Shown: positions 48,664-60,427, counted from the stretch's first letter. The stretch: 64,000 bases of DNA from Myrica gale (GCA_963930655.1 OZ005614.1:1302001-1366000); one strand, 5' to 3'. The notes: a model not told the origin generated them from the sequence alone. Numbers and translations are program-made.

Positions 48664-50659
48664 ACGGACTGAAAACTTGAGGTACTATTTTCTGATACCT
48701 TTTCCCTTTTGTTACATTTCTGAGTGGAAAAATAAAATGAAGCTTCTATTATAAGTGTATCTTAGTTTTAAATATGGTCAGGTATTCCTCTGACGCTTGT
48801 TACGCTGTCTACTTTGTTGATGAAGTCCGAAGTTGTCTCCTAAATGTTTCCATCTCTCTTTCCCATGGATGATTGTTATGCGATAATCTAGCCAGATTCT
48901 TTAAATCTTTAGCTTTTCATGGGTTATAGGGAGAGAGTATGCTTTCAGTTGGACAAATCAGAGAGGAGGACTATACAACTGTCTGGATGCTTTTATGAAG
49001 ATCATGAACGTGCATCTCCAAACATGAGATCCCTTTTTTTAAGTGTTGCTTTCAGAGGTACTTATCAAAAAAAGAAGTGTTGCTTTCAGTGGTGAGATTG
49101 GAGATACAATAATTGCCCTTTTGCGTGTCCAGAGCCAAGGGGAAGTGCTGCAATTTGAAGCAAGTTCTTATATACTTTGGAATCATAGTTTAAACTGAAC
49201 TTTGTATATAGGTAATAAGGAGGATGGTTTGAGTTTGTTGATTTGTATAATCGACATTATACAAAAGGAAAGTGCTTAAAGTGTGAAGCACCAAAAGGAA
49301 AGTGCTACGTGATCTTAAAGCAAAGCTCATGCATTAAACCTTTTAAAAATGCTAAGGGGTGCTCTTTTGTGGAACCAACAGGTGCAAAGTTCTTTTTCTT
49401 GAAAGTCAACTAATGACTACGGCTGACTCTGTTATCGAATTTTGAAGATACTTTTCTAACTTACAAGTTCCTATCATTTTGGGGTTGCAAGGAATCTCTG
49501 CACATTGACATAGAGGATGGCAACTGGATGCGGTCTGGTATGCTTGTCGGAGGCCTAGGCGTTAGATTAATTGCTCCCGCAGTGGCCATCATATGTGCAC
49601 CATGGAGTGTAAACTTTATGGCTCTTTGATTACTTCCTTTAAAATAAATACTGATGTAGTTTGTATATGAGAAAAGAAGTCGAAATGAGACTTTTTAGTG
49701 TTTCATTATTCCCTTGATTGGAGTGAGAATCAATTTAGGCTTTGAACATCTCAGTTATGTTCTGATCAAAATTTTGTTTTTTGGTTAAATCGTTGTTTCA
49801 TTTTAATCTTGTGTTCTTTTTACACATCATCCCTCTCTCTCTCTCTGTGTCCTTTGGGGTTGCGGCTCCAGCTGGGTTTGGGAACTGGAATTAACCCAAT
49901 CTCATGTTGGGTTGTGTCAATGCAGGTCTCTGCACTTTGAGATTTGAAGGAAAAGCCATGGAGCTTACTTGCGGAGAAACCAGTGAAGTGATTTGCAAGC
50001 CACATGCGTAGATCAATCTGGGAAGCGACAAAATCTCTGGCCAGGATGGATGATTTTTCTGACGCCAACTCTATTTTGTCCCTGCACTGATGATGATGCG
50101 AACAATGAGGAAATGGTGTATTTCCTGCCGCTAAAGCATTACTCTTGCAATTTCTTGGAGATGGTGATTGTTCTGATTCAATCTATCTGAACTCCCACAT
50201 TTCGAAATCTGTTATCTGATCATTTCCCTTTATATGCCCGACAGCGGCTATATCTTGATGATCTAGAGTCGAACACCCAATCTTAATGGTGAAGTGAAGT
50301 TTGGCATATTTCTTATTGTTGAGACGATATCATATGAATTTTCAGTTGGATTCTTATTTTAAGACAGCTCTCTTATAACGAAGATGAATATCCCATTAGT
50401 TTTAAGTGGTGTTTACAAATTAAAATTTTAGGAATGTCTTAAAAATTAAGATGTATTAGTTTTATTGGATTTTAAGAGGAAAAAAAATTGAATTTTATAG
50501 AAATTAGTCAAAATGTGGAGAAATATAATTTAAATGTATTTTTAATGCAGAAAGAATGGGAGGTTGAGATTATTTATAATCACTTTTTTTATTAAAATTT
50601 TGGTTTGCAAATCTAACTTTAATAATAGTGTTTATAAAAAAAAACGACAATGCAATCAA
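48664..50659. other. 3' UTR of the PPR gene and intergenic spacer
   Basis: No coding gene recognised in 2 kb. A GAG|GTACTA donor at 48680 just after the stop could begin a 3' UTR intron. The segment 49920-50190 has somewhat exon-like composition but only short frames (for example 49993-50190) and no motif. Confidence 0.45.
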
Positions 50660-50675
50660 GTGTACAGGGGTGGTG

Positions 50676-50822
50676 GCTAGTGCGCTGTAGCTCAGTTAGC
50701 GCCTCCTTTTTTTGGGGAGGGCTCGAACCCGGGGTCGACAAAGGGAGGAGGGCTCGAACCCGGGGTCGACCCCTACCCCGCAGGCTTGGTCCTGCTTTTA
50801 ATATTTGCTAAGAAAAAAAAAG
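50676..50822 (+). mobile_element. tRNA-derived SINE with target-site duplications
   Basis: The body starts GCTAGTGCGCTGTAGCTCAGTTAGCG, matching a tRNA-like A-box (TAGCTCAGTTAG). It has GGCTCGAACCC (B-box-like) twice in a tandem 30-base duplication (about 50716-50770), then a tRNA-unrelated tail ending in A9. It is flanked by GTGTACAGGGGTGGTG (50660-50675) and GTGTACAAGGGTGGTG (50823-50838), a 16-base target duplication with one mismatch, so the insertion is fairly young. It lies about 130 bases upstream of the DNMT2 start codon. Confidence 0.85.
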
Positions 50823-50965
50823 GTGTACAAGGGTGGTGCCGTTGAGAGATCAGAGGCGGGGAAACGACAAGAGGGAAAAGGAAAAAAAACTGTTGCCGGT
50901 TAGCCCTACAGAATTTCGAGGATTCGTGAAAATAATTGCAGCTCTCTCTCTTTCAGGCAGAGAGG

Positions 50966-53900
50966 ATGAGTTCCATGACGGACGGTTCTCAGAAACAAGA
51001 AGACGATGCCTGGAGAGTCCTCGAATTCTATAGTGGCATCGGTGGCATGGTACTTCACATTCGAAACCCTAAATTTTATTTTCTCTGTCTCTGAACGTAT
51101 ATACTAATGTTTGTTATGGTTTGGGTAGAGATACTCGCTAAGGGAGGCGGGCATAAAGGCGAAAGTGGTGGAAGCATTCGATATAAATGACAGAGCAAAC
51201 GATGTTTACGAGCATAATTTTGGTCATCGTCCCTATCAGGTTTGCTTCTCCAGAAAATATAATTTGTACTCTTGGTTTTGCTTTGGGACGTTCGATTCTG
51301 GGTTCAAGTTATAACAGTGCTGCTCTCTGCTCACTGTGTCAGTGACCCTCGCTTTCCATTTTTCTTATCCTTTCACTGGTTTCCAGGGACAACTGCAATC
51401 ATGTGCTATTGAAAATCTTTGATACCCATTCTGGTTAATGTGTTTTTCACTTCTTCTACTTTTTTTTCTTTCAATTTACTAGTAATGAATTGAAACTTTC
51501 TTGGTGTTTGTCTTGAGCTGCTCCGGAAAGGATAGTTTGTTACCACTCATTTCCAACTTGTTTGTATTTTCACTGCGAGCTTCTAAAAAAAGTGGGATTT
51601 TCTAATTTTCCGTTATCGAAAGTTTGGGATTTTGCCATTAGGCTTCTTCCTTTTTCTTCAAACTGTTGGTGTTTGGCTTATCACTTTCTGAGACAGAAAT
51701 TGCTGTAGTGACAAAGTTTGTCTTGTCTTATTCATGTTGATCGGATAGGGTAATATTCAGAGCCTGACTGCCGCTGATCTTGACAGCTATGGGGCTCATG
51801 GATGGCTTCTTTCTCCTCCTTGCCAACCCTACACTCGGCAAGGTGAATCATTGTTACTTACTGTCTTATGGATAGAGTTGTTAATTGGTTGATAGTCTCA
51901 CAAAAAATGTTATGTTTAGGTCTCCAGAAGGACTCTGATGATGCTAGGGCCTTCTCTTTTCTCAAGATTCTTGAACTCATACCACACACTTTACGGCCAC
52001 CAAGTGTGTTATTTGTGGAAAATGTCGTCGGATTTGAGGTTTGTTCATAATATTTCTGCTCAGGGCCTGAATTTTAATTTCTTTGCCACGTTGCAGATTT
52101 CTGTCACTTCCTGCTAAACACTTATTTGTTGCTTTTTCTGATCTTTTTTCCCCGTTGGTTGCAGACATCTGTTACGCATGCAAAAATGATAGATGCATTG
52201 GCAAAAACAAACTACGTTGTGCAGGAGTTTATATTGAGCCCTTTACAATTTGGCATTCCATATTCCAGGCCACGTTATTTTTGCCTGGTATCCTCTCTCC
52301 TTCAATTATTGTTAACTAGGTTGTCTTTCGTTTGCGTTCATTTTCACTGTGGTTTTTGAAGAAGGGTTCTAAACTATGGAGCTGATGAATTTAGTAGGGT
52401 TTTAACACTTACTAAATCAGCTCAGGAAATTTTGGTGGGGAACTCTGATGTTATTCTTCTTCTGGGTAGTCTTAATTTGGTTGTGTTACAGGCAAAAAGG
52501 AGACCTTCATCTTTCAAAAACCAACTTCTCAATGGCAGGCTGCTTTGGTCTCCAAGCTCATTGTTTGGGCATGATGATATCACAGGGGCCAATGGAAATG
52601 ATCAATCGCAAGGGAGCTTGGATAAATTGCTCCAGTCCTGTGAGCCAGTAGAGAAATTTCTTGAATTCAAGAATCGTAACGATCAAATAGATAACCAGTC
52701 TGGTTTTCTGGACACCAGCATTGTCCCTTCAGATGCTTATGGAGCCCTGGAGAAAAATGATGATGCAACCGGACATGCTGATGTAAATGGAAATGATGGT
52801 AGCTCTTTTGGCCAGTACCTTGTTCCACTGAGCTTGATAGAGCGGTGGGGAAGTGTAATGGGTATCCTTAATTTATTTTCCTTGTCATAATTGACATCTA
52901 TTTCCTATGGCATCAGTCATATGGTCCAAATCTCTCTCTCTCAGGATATCCTTAAACCACTTTAGATATTGTATATCCTGATTCAAAGCGTTGCTGTTGT
53001 TTTACTAAAAGTTATTATAGGTACGTGAAGGGTACTGGCTCACTTTTGGCTACTGTCCAGGTACGGTTTCATTCGACATTTTGGTAGGCACAGGACCCCA
53101 TGCTTAGAGCTGTGACTACAAACTGAGCGAATTGAATGAGTCTTAAAAAATATCTCAGTTGTTTCTGTAAAACAAAAGTAATTAAACTTGCTTTCCATAT
53201 AATTCTAAAGCCACATACACTGGGGAATATGTGATCGTATTTCTCGTTGAGTCATTTTTTACCTGGACGAGCTAGTTTGGTCCAAACAGTCATTTTATGG
53301 ATCAACATCGTGCTCAGGTCTCAAAGTGTTAATTGGAAATTTGACATGACACTTTCTGTCATACTGTGGTATCTCAAAACTCTGAAGGGTTATATGACGC
53401 ATCTGGTTAGATTTAGGTTATGGAAGAAAATTCATACTTCTTGATATAATATCACTACTTTTTTCCTGGGGTCTTTTTGATAGTATCTTGCTTTGGCAAG
53501 TCTATAGCCAAGACTTATAACATGGTAAACATGCAGCCAAAGAAGAGAGGCAAATCATCTCCATTGAAGGAGCAGTGCCTTAGATATTTTACTCCTAGAG
53601 AGGTATGTGCATTCTGCTCTCTCTCTCTCTCTCTTTCTTTTTTTTAATCAATTTTTTTCTTTCTTTTTCGAGTTTTACTTTGTCTAATTGTGAAAGATTC
53701 CCCATCCAATTCCACCCTGCCCCTGCACCCCCAACAACTAGGTTGCTAATCTACATTCTTTTGCGGAAGATTTTGATTTCCCGCAGCACATCAGCCTTAG
53801 ACAACGGTACGTCTATGTTTAATGATATACTTCTTTCGCTTATGGTGCGGAAATAAAAGGAAGATACTATTTTGCATGACATGCTATTTTGTATGAATCT

Positions 53901-54071
53901 GCTCATCTGTTCTGTCTACAAAGTAACCTTCAAAGGATCAAGATTTTGTTGGATGAATACCTAAAATGATTCAGTTTCTTTTGCTGCAGGTATGCATTGC
54001 TGGGTAACAGTCTAAGTATAGCAGTGGTTGCTCCCCTACTCCGATATCTATTTGCCGAGCCATCTGTTTGA
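50966..54071 (+). CDS. DNMT2: DNMT2/TRDMT1, tRNA(Asp) cytosine-38 C5-methyltransferase
   Basis: Ten exons: 50966-51049, 51129-51239, 51749-51842, 51920-52038, 52165-52287, 52492-52861, 52966-53060, 53537-53602, 53742-53806, 53990-54071; 402 residues, all junctions in phase. C5-methyltransferase motifs appear in order: FYSGIGG (motif I, SAM binding, residues 20-27), [11 protein letters not shown] with catalytic Cys90 (motif IV), ENVVGFE (motif VI, 130-136), [18 protein letters not shown] (motif VIII), and [14 protein letters not shown] (motif X). The sequence [15 protein letters not shown] is the Dnmt2-specific CFT signature. The enzyme methylates C38 of tRNA-Asp and related tRNAs. The start is set by the only ATG before motif I in frame; an acceptor-like TCTTTCAG at 50948-50955 suggests a leader intron. 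Intron 6 (52862-52965) looks U12-type. Confidence 0.95.
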
Positions 54072-54819
54072 AAGAAGCAGATTTTCCTTTTGCGGACGCA
54101 TGTAACCGTAGCAAACGTTTTAGCTTTCCAATGAGATAAACTTAAAAATTAAGCACATCAGAACTTTCAGAATTGTTGCAACCTAGCATGATCTTCATTG
54201 TTATCCCATCTTTCCTATCCCAATGACCAGGAGGCTCAAAAAGGTCGCGAATACATTCGTCTGAGATGCTGTAGAGGACAAGTGATTTCTCACATATTCG
54301 TGGGCAGGACACACTGTTGTATCAATTCACTTTGTATAGTTCAGTGGTTTTCATTTCTAATGTCAAGCTGTTCCTCTTTCCTTCCCCCTTCTATTTTGCC
54401 TACTCTCGTGTTGTATGTGCATTCGCTTCAGCTAACAAGCATGATTAAGCTCCGAGCTGAAAGGCTGAATTAGGCTGAACCTTCACTGTAGGTATTTGGG
54501 TGTATAAAATAATTATTAAATAATCTCTTTAAATTATCTTTTTTTAATTATAATAAATATAAAATATTTATTTAAATTTTCTGCTGTAGTTAAAATTTTG
54601 GCTAACAACTCCAGCGCCCCCACTTCAAAGTAATATGTCCGAGCCCAGCCCAATCAGCGCTTGACCTTTTTCTGAAGTCAGAGGAGTCTTGGGCCTCGTC
54701 TTTAGCGACCCGAGGTCGCAAACGCCTAAGGGTTTTTGTTCTCTAAGCAAGAACTAAGGTTTAATTTGAAAAAAATAAAAGAACGAAGGCTTAATTAGAA
54801 AGTTGAAAAATCAACAACA
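54072..54819. other. DNMT2 3' region and promoter of the downstream PPR gene
   Basis: About 750 bases. An AT-rich patch at 54490-54600 resembles MITE interiors. The remainder, up to the ATG at 54820, is presumed promoter and leader of the P-class PPR gene. No other feature is seen. Confidence 0.5.
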
Positions 54820-57489
54820 ATGGGATTAAAGTTCGAAAGGTTTAGGGTTTTGGATCATATCCTCCAGGGAACCATGAGATCTCTAATTGCTTCTTCTCCA
54901 ATAAATCCATGTCTTCTCCGCCCTTTCTCACACCCTAAATCTCTCTGCTCTCAACCAAATATTCCCAATAGACCAGCCGTCTCAGAACCTTCATTTGCCG
55001 AGGATCGTAATCCAAACTCCAATCTTCCCGGGATAATCAATTCAGAATCTAACTTTCCCGCGAAATCCACTTCTGAGCCAGAACTTTCCGTCACTCAATT
55101 CTCCATAGAACCCACACACACTGACTTCACCGCACCAATTTATCACGAGTTTTTGACTCAAACGCATGTGATAAATAACCTTCTGAGCCGCAAGAGCGAG
55201 CCAAGGTCGGCTTTGAAGTACTTCAAATGGGCCGAGACAAAGCGAGGATTTGTTAAAAGCGTGGATGGCTTCTGTGTTTTGCTTCACATTTTGGTGGACT
55301 TTCCTCCGACACACAAAGTTGCTCAATATTTGCTTAATCAGTTCGTCTCGGGCGATTCAGGTCCCGCCCCGGGAGTTTTTGTTGATCACTTAGCAGAATG
55401 CGCCAAAAGGTTTGATTTTGTGTTAGATCCGAGGGTTTTTAATTATCTTTTGAATAGTTATGTTAGAGCCAATAGAGTTCAAGATGCGGTGCTTTGTTTT
55501 GATAGAATGATAGAAAGTGATATAATTCCTTGGGTACCATTTATGAATATTCTTTTGACCGCATTGGTTAGAAGAAGCATGTTTGATGAAGTGCGAGAGT
55601 TGCATAATAAGATGGTACTGAGAGGAACTACTGGCGATTGCTATACGGTGCATGTGATAATGCGTGCCCTTTTGAAGGAAGGAAAAACTGAGGAGGCGGA
55701 GGAGTATTTTAGAGAGGCAAAAGCTAGAGGGGTGGACCTTGATGCTGCCGCATATACTTTTGTTATTCATGCTGTCTGTGACAAGCCCAATTCAAGTTTG
55801 GCTTGTGGGTTGTTGAAGGAGATGAGAGAAATGGGATATGTTCCTTCAGAGGGTACATATACTTGTGTTATTGGGGCATGCGTGAAGCAGGGGAATATGG
55901 TAGAGGCATTGAGGCTTATGGATGAGATGGTGAGTTGTGGGAAGCCAATGAACCTGGTTGTGGCAACAAATTTGATGAAGGGGTATTGTGTGCAAGGTGA
56001 TCTGAGTAGTGCTTTGGATTTGTTCAATAAGATTCTTCAGGACGGGCTTTCACCAAACAAGGTTACGTACTCGGTCTTGATTGAATGGTGCTGTAAGAAT
56101 GGGGACATGGAAAAGGCCAATGAGCTTTACACTCAAATGAAAGACAAAGGTATCAAGCCGAGTGTCTTTAACGTGAATTCCTTGATACGTGGGTTCTTGA
56201 AATCTCAGTCACTAGAAAATGCGTCTGAGTTGTTTGATGAGGCTGTCGAATGCGGTGTTGCAAATATATTCACGTACAATATTCTTTTGTCATGGCATTG
56301 TGAGAAAGGCAATGTAATTGACGCTCAAAATTTATGGGAAGAGATGATCAGAAAGGGTGTGGTGCCTAGTGTAGTTTCTTACAACAACATGATACTTGGC
56401 CACTGCAGAAAAGGGAAGATGGATGTTGCAAACAGTGTATTTCTTGAGATGCTAGAAAAGGGCTTGAAACCTAATGTGATCACGTTTTCGGTAATGATGG
56501 ATGGGTATTTCAGAAAGGGTGATACTGAACAAGCCTTTGGTTTGTTTGACCAAATGGTAGCTTTAAATATTGTTCCCACGGACTTCACACTTAACACTAT
56601 TATCAATGGCTTGTGCAAAGTTGGCCGCACATCTGAGGCAAAGGACAGGTTAAATAAATTTGTCGAGAGGGGTTTCGTTCCCAGCTGTTTGACTTACAAT
56701 AGCATTATAGATGGATTTGTCAAGGAGGGTGCCATCAATTCTGCACTGGCTGTTTTCAGAGAGATGTGTGAAAATGGAATTTCCCCTAATGTCATTACAT
56801 ACACCAGCTTGATTGATGGGTTCTGCAAAAGTAATAATGTTGATCTTGCTCTGAAAATGAGGAAGGAGATGGAAAATAAGGGTCTTGAATTGGATGTTAT
56901 GGCATATAGTGCTCTGATTGATGGCTTTTGCAAAAGGCGGGACATGGATAGGGCACGTGAACTTTTATCTGAACTCCTTGAAGTTGGTTTGTCTCCTAAT
57001 ACAGTTGTGTACAATAGCATGATTAGTGGCTTCAGAAATTTAAATAACATAGAAGCAGCCCTTGACTTGCACAAGAAAATGATAAATGAAGGAATTCCTT
57101 GTGATTTGCAAACGTACACTACGCTGATTGATGGGTTGTTAAAAGAGGGTAAATTACTCTTTGCATCGGATCTTTACTCGGAGATGCTTTCCAAGGGTAT
57201 TTTGCCTGACATCATTACATATACTGTTCTGATAAATGGCCTTTGTAACAAAGGACAGCTAGACAATGCACGCAAGATATTGGAAGAGATGCATAGGAAC
57301 AGATTGACTCCTAATGCTCTTATTTATAATACCTTGATTGCTGGACACTTCAAGGAGGGGAATCTGCAGGAAGCTTTTAGACTACACGATGAGATGCTTG
57401 ACAGAGGTGTTGTTCCTGATCAGACCACTTACGATATTCTTGTAAATGGAAAGGCCAAGGGGGTAAATACTCTTCCTGGAGCATCATGA
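54820..57489 (+). CDS. P-class pentatricopeptide repeat protein, probably mitochondrial (At3g54980-like)
   Basis: Uninterrupted, intronless frame of 889 codons. An alternative start at the ATG at 54874 (MRSLIASSPINPCLLRPFSHP) gives a more typical Ser/Pro/Arg-rich mitochondrial targeting peptide than the ATG at 54820. From about residue 215 to the end run roughly seventeen 35-residue PPR motifs of the pattern VTYSVLIEWCCKNGDMEKAN; there are no E or DYW domains, so it is a P-class protein. Such proteins bind organelle RNA sequence-specifically and stabilise or process it. Its closest relative, as far as I recall, is Arabidopsis At3g54980. No breaks or oddities seen. Confidence 0.92.
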   Translation: MGLKFERFRVLDHILQGTMRSLIASSPINPCLLRPFSHPKSLCSQPNIPNRPAVSEPSFAEDRNPNSNLPGIINSESNFPAKSTSEPELSVTQFSIEPTHTDFTAPIYHEFLTQTHVINNLLSRKSEPRSALKYFKWAETKRGFVKSVDGFCVLLHILVDFPPTHKVAQYLLNQFVSGDSGPAPGVFVDHLAECAKRFDFVLDPRVFNYLLNSYVRANRVQDAVLCFDRMIESDIIPWVPFMNILLTALVRRSMFDEVRELHNKMVLRGTTGDCYTVHVIMRALLKEGKTEEAEEYFREAKARGVDLDAAAYTFVIHAVCDKPNSSLACGLLKEMREMGYVPSEGTYTCVIGACVKQGNMVEALRLMDEMVSCGKPMNLVVATNLMKGYCVQGDLSSALDLFNKILQDGLSPNKVTYSVLIEWCCKNGDMEKANELYTQMKDKGIKPSVFNVNSLIRGFLKSQSLENASELFDEAVECGVANIFTYNILLSWHCEKGNVIDAQNLWEEMIRKGVVPSVVSYNNMILGHCRKGKMDVANSVFLEMLEKGLKPNVITFSVMMDGYFRKGDTEQAFGLFDQMVALNIVPTDFTLNTIINGLCKVGRTSEAKDRLNKFVERGFVPSCLTYNSIIDGFVKEGAINSALAVFREMCENGISPNVITYTSLIDGFCKSNNVDLALKMRKEMENKGLELDVMAYSALIDGFCKRRDMDRARELLSELLEVGLSPNTVVYNSMISGFRNLNNIEAALDLHKKMINEGIPCDLQTYTTLIDGLLKEGKLLFASDLYSEMLSKGILPDIITYTVLINGLCNKGQLDNARKILEEMHRNRLTPNALIYNTLIAGHFKEGNLQEAFRLHDEMLDRGVVPDQTTYDILVNGKAKGVNTLPGAS

Positions 57490-59604
57490 GTGCAAATAAC
57501 TGGTTGATGGGTTTTTGTTTCAAGTTGCTACCAGCTTCTGCCTCATCCTTCAAAGAAGAAATATATCATGACCTGCAATGTTTCGTTTCGCCATCTCTTT
57601 GGAATGGAAAGTTCCATTAGTGAAATCGTATGAATTATTTGAATCTCATAACTCTAATGACGGTGGAGATGGTTTTATGGGGTGCATATTTTCTTCTTTG
57701 ATCTGCTAGGCCAAGTATCATCATCTCTTACTCAGAGCTTGAAGAGAATAAGCCCAAATTTGCTCAAAAATATCCTCTGCACTTCTGCACACTTTGAGGT
57801 ATGGGTCAAATTGCAGTTTTGGTTCGTGAATTAATAATTCGCTTCAATTGGGTCTTATGTATGAGTTGTTCAAAGTTTGACTTGATTGTTAGTTTTAGTG
57901 TGCATCCTGAGAGTCTTCTCATCATTTACTCCAATTGTTAGCATTTGTTTCGACCATCTGATCTCCATTTATCTAAACTAATAGGCTGTGGCCTGTGGGC
58001 TGTACATTGAAGACAAGTAATTTTCTAGTGGCTATTCTAAAGGACGTCAGTGCCTGCTAGTAATTTTCAAGTGACTACTTGTGGAGTTTGAGTCCTAAAT
58101 GCTACTCTCTGGTTAATGGTTTTAAGCTCAAGAAGCAAGTGTTTTCATTCTATTGTTCCTAAGATCATCTGTGTAGTTTCTAGATCCCTCGGAGTTTACG
58201 TTTCTCATCCAGGTTATCTGCTTCCTCTCACATGAATTTTATGCATTCTTTTTATAATATCTCTTTGGGCTTCTTTTTTTTTTTGGTTTTTTTAATTGCT
58301 CTTATAATTTAACTGTTAACAGGAAAATAATATACTTTTTTTTATAAGTAACAGGAAAATAATATACTTCATTTAAGTTTTTATAATATCTCTTTGGGGC
58401 TTCGAATATGCTGTATTTTGGTTGCAGAGTTGACGCACGCCCAAACATGTCCTTTTTCTCAATTTAATTTTTCATTTACTTGCCATTGAGATGCTCAAAT
58501 CAGTTACCATGCTATTGTTTTGTTACACTAAGTTGGCTCCCAGACTTTGCATTCTCGTTAATTTAATTTCTCTATCTTTTTAGATTGCTATCGTTTTCTT
58601 TTCAAGGATGCCAATCAGCTAGCATGCTTCACTATCTCCTGTGAGGACATGAAAGTTTTCGTGAAAGCTGAAAATGTCTCTTCTTAACTCCTTTTAGTGC
58701 TTCGGGTGCCATCTTCGGATGTTCTAATATGAGAATCCATAACAAACAATCATTTGGTTATGCTATTTTGGGCTTTGTTCTAACCGAAGCTATAGAGAAT
58801 ATATGAAAGTAGCTTCATATGGATTGCTTTGTGCGTTCAATTTGCTCTGAGGATTTTGGAATACCCTATGCTACGTGGAATTATGGGACTTCTGATTATG
58901 CTTTTGAATGAGATGCGATTAACTCTAAGGACACGAAAGTTTTGGAACGTGGTAGAAGGTGATCTCACCTACATTCTTGGGTCGGTGCTTTCAGCTGCTC
59001 TGTCTACGTGGAAACTATTTGTACATCAATTCTTTTCCCCGCAGCGTAGGGGTGGGTACCGAACCCCCCTTTTAGGCTCCGGTTCAAATAATTGGGCTTT
59101 TTGTGGCTAAATTTTGTATGGGCCGAAGACTAGTTTTAGGCATTTTGAGCCGGGATTTGGTGCGTATTTTTTTTTGTCAAATTGGGCTTATGAATTAGAA
59201 TTTTTACCCAAGTGTGTTCTATTCTTCATTAATTAGTTATTTGATATAATATTATTTAATTCTAAAAAAATTCGAAGATTAAAATATATATTCATCTAAA
59301 ATGCATCTAATTTTGTTACTAGCTAATTACTACGAACAATTTACCAACTTATTTTTTAATAGCTTAAACTTTTTAAATATATATCAGGTTTTATTGTGGT
59401 TAAAATAAGGTATACCATTTTGATGGGTTAAGTTTGGTTTTTTTCCCTATTAATGCATTTTGTATAAACCCTCAATGTGCTTATTAACATTCATCTTTAC
59501 CATTTTAACAAAAATAATTATCCCAAATGTTTCATATTAATTACTTTTTCATTCTATTTTTCAAGTCCAACCAAACTCCTTAATTTGTTTTTTGTTTTTG
59601 GTTT

Positions 59605-59628
59605 GGGGGGTGGGGGGGGGGGGGGGGG
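59605..59628. repeat. G-tract (G6-T-G17)
   Basis: Six G, one T, then seventeen G: potential G-quadruplex and a likely spot for length error in sequencing. Confidence 0.9.
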
Positions 59629-59759
59629 TCGGGTCTAGTTAGATAACTATACTTTCTGGAAGTGAGAGGATGGTAGTTTTCAAGTCGAAGTTTGGTATGG
59701 TCTACATACAATTCCCCAACATATTAGTGTCTTTTATCCAAGAGAAATGCTAAAAATTC

Positions 59760-59850
59760 TTTTTGGGAAGAATCTGACGGCTTAGAATCTCTGAGTGTGT
59801 AGGGTCTACTTCTAAAATGAATTATGGATAGTCAGATTCTTCCCAGAAAA
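59760..59850. repeat. Small inverted-repeat element
   Basis: GGGAAGAATCTGAC (59765-59778) is repeated as its exact reverse complement at 59831-59844, each next to a T-run or A-run. The total is about 90 bp. It is MITE-like; no clear target duplication was found. Confidence 0.6.
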
Positions 59851-59889
59851 ACTTATAAATAACCCGAAAAGAACACAAAAACATTCCCC

Positions 59890-59967
59890 AATATCTAACT
59901 ACTAGGTACCTGCAACATGAAGGGTCGAGATATCTTTCATGTTGCAGGCAGCTAATAGTTAGATATT
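59890..59967. repeat. Compact 32-bp-stem hairpin (miRNA-precursor-like)
   Basis: The 5' arm 59890-59921 and 3' arm 59936-59967 pair with only about three mismatches in 32 positions, closed by a loop of about 14 bases. The perfectly matched inner block is CCTGCAACATGAA. Size and pairing are compatible with a miRNA or siRNA-generating foldback, or with a short palindromic transposon. No promoter is seen next to it. Confidence 0.65.
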
Positions 59968-60411
59968 TCATCCAACAACCTATGTGTGTAGGTATCCTAG
60001 TGAATCTCAAATGCTTTTTTTATTTAATTTGTAGAAAGTTAGGTAGATAAAAAAAGGAAGAAAATCTAAGCAATTAAATGATAATCGGAAAATATTAAAT
60101 CTCTTCTTCATTGCTTGTCGTTAAGAAATCAAGTGAAATAAGTTATAAAATTATTACGGCAACTATAAAAGAAACAGTACATAATTTCTGAATATAAAAG
60201 GGAGAATTAAATAGAAATAATTACTTGCTTCATAGGCAATAGCAAAATTGTGGATTATAATATGTGAAAAGGAACTTTAAAAAAACAAAAGAAGAGGTGC
60301 TAGTTAAGGCTTTGCACAGGGGCTTGCGCAATGCGCACCCCCACCTTTTTATGGTTGGGATTTAAGCTTGAAAACAAAAAATAATAGAGAGAGAGAGAGA
60401 GAAAAAAATTG

Positions 60412-60427
60412 TATATTTATATATATA
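60412..60427 (+). promoter_or_regulatory. Probable TATA region of the Agenet/ENT gene
   Basis: TATATTTATATATATA on the plus strand, preceded by a GA-rich tract (60386-60402). The leader exon runs to 60619 (donor GAAG|GTGAGT) and continues at 61349 after the acceptor TTTTCAG, 35 bases before the ATG at 61384. A 5' UTR intron of about 730 bases (60620-61348) is therefore predicted. Confidence 0.5.

Larger units (their letters stand above)
57490..60400. other. PPR 3' UTR and intergenic spacer
   Basis: No gene recognised over 2.9 kb. The frame at 58829-59110 has no motif. The spacer contains a G-run (59605-59628), a small inverted-repeat element (59760-59850) and a compact hairpin (59890-59967), listed separately. 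AT content rises sharply after 59200. Confidence 0.5.

Noticed and set aside
50685-50765. Possible tRNA gene (TAGCTCAGTTAG and GGCTCGAACCC boxes)
   Set aside because: No cloverleaf with anticodon stem and acceptor pairing can be formed, the B-box is duplicated, and the unit ends in an A-tail within target duplications, so it is a SINE.
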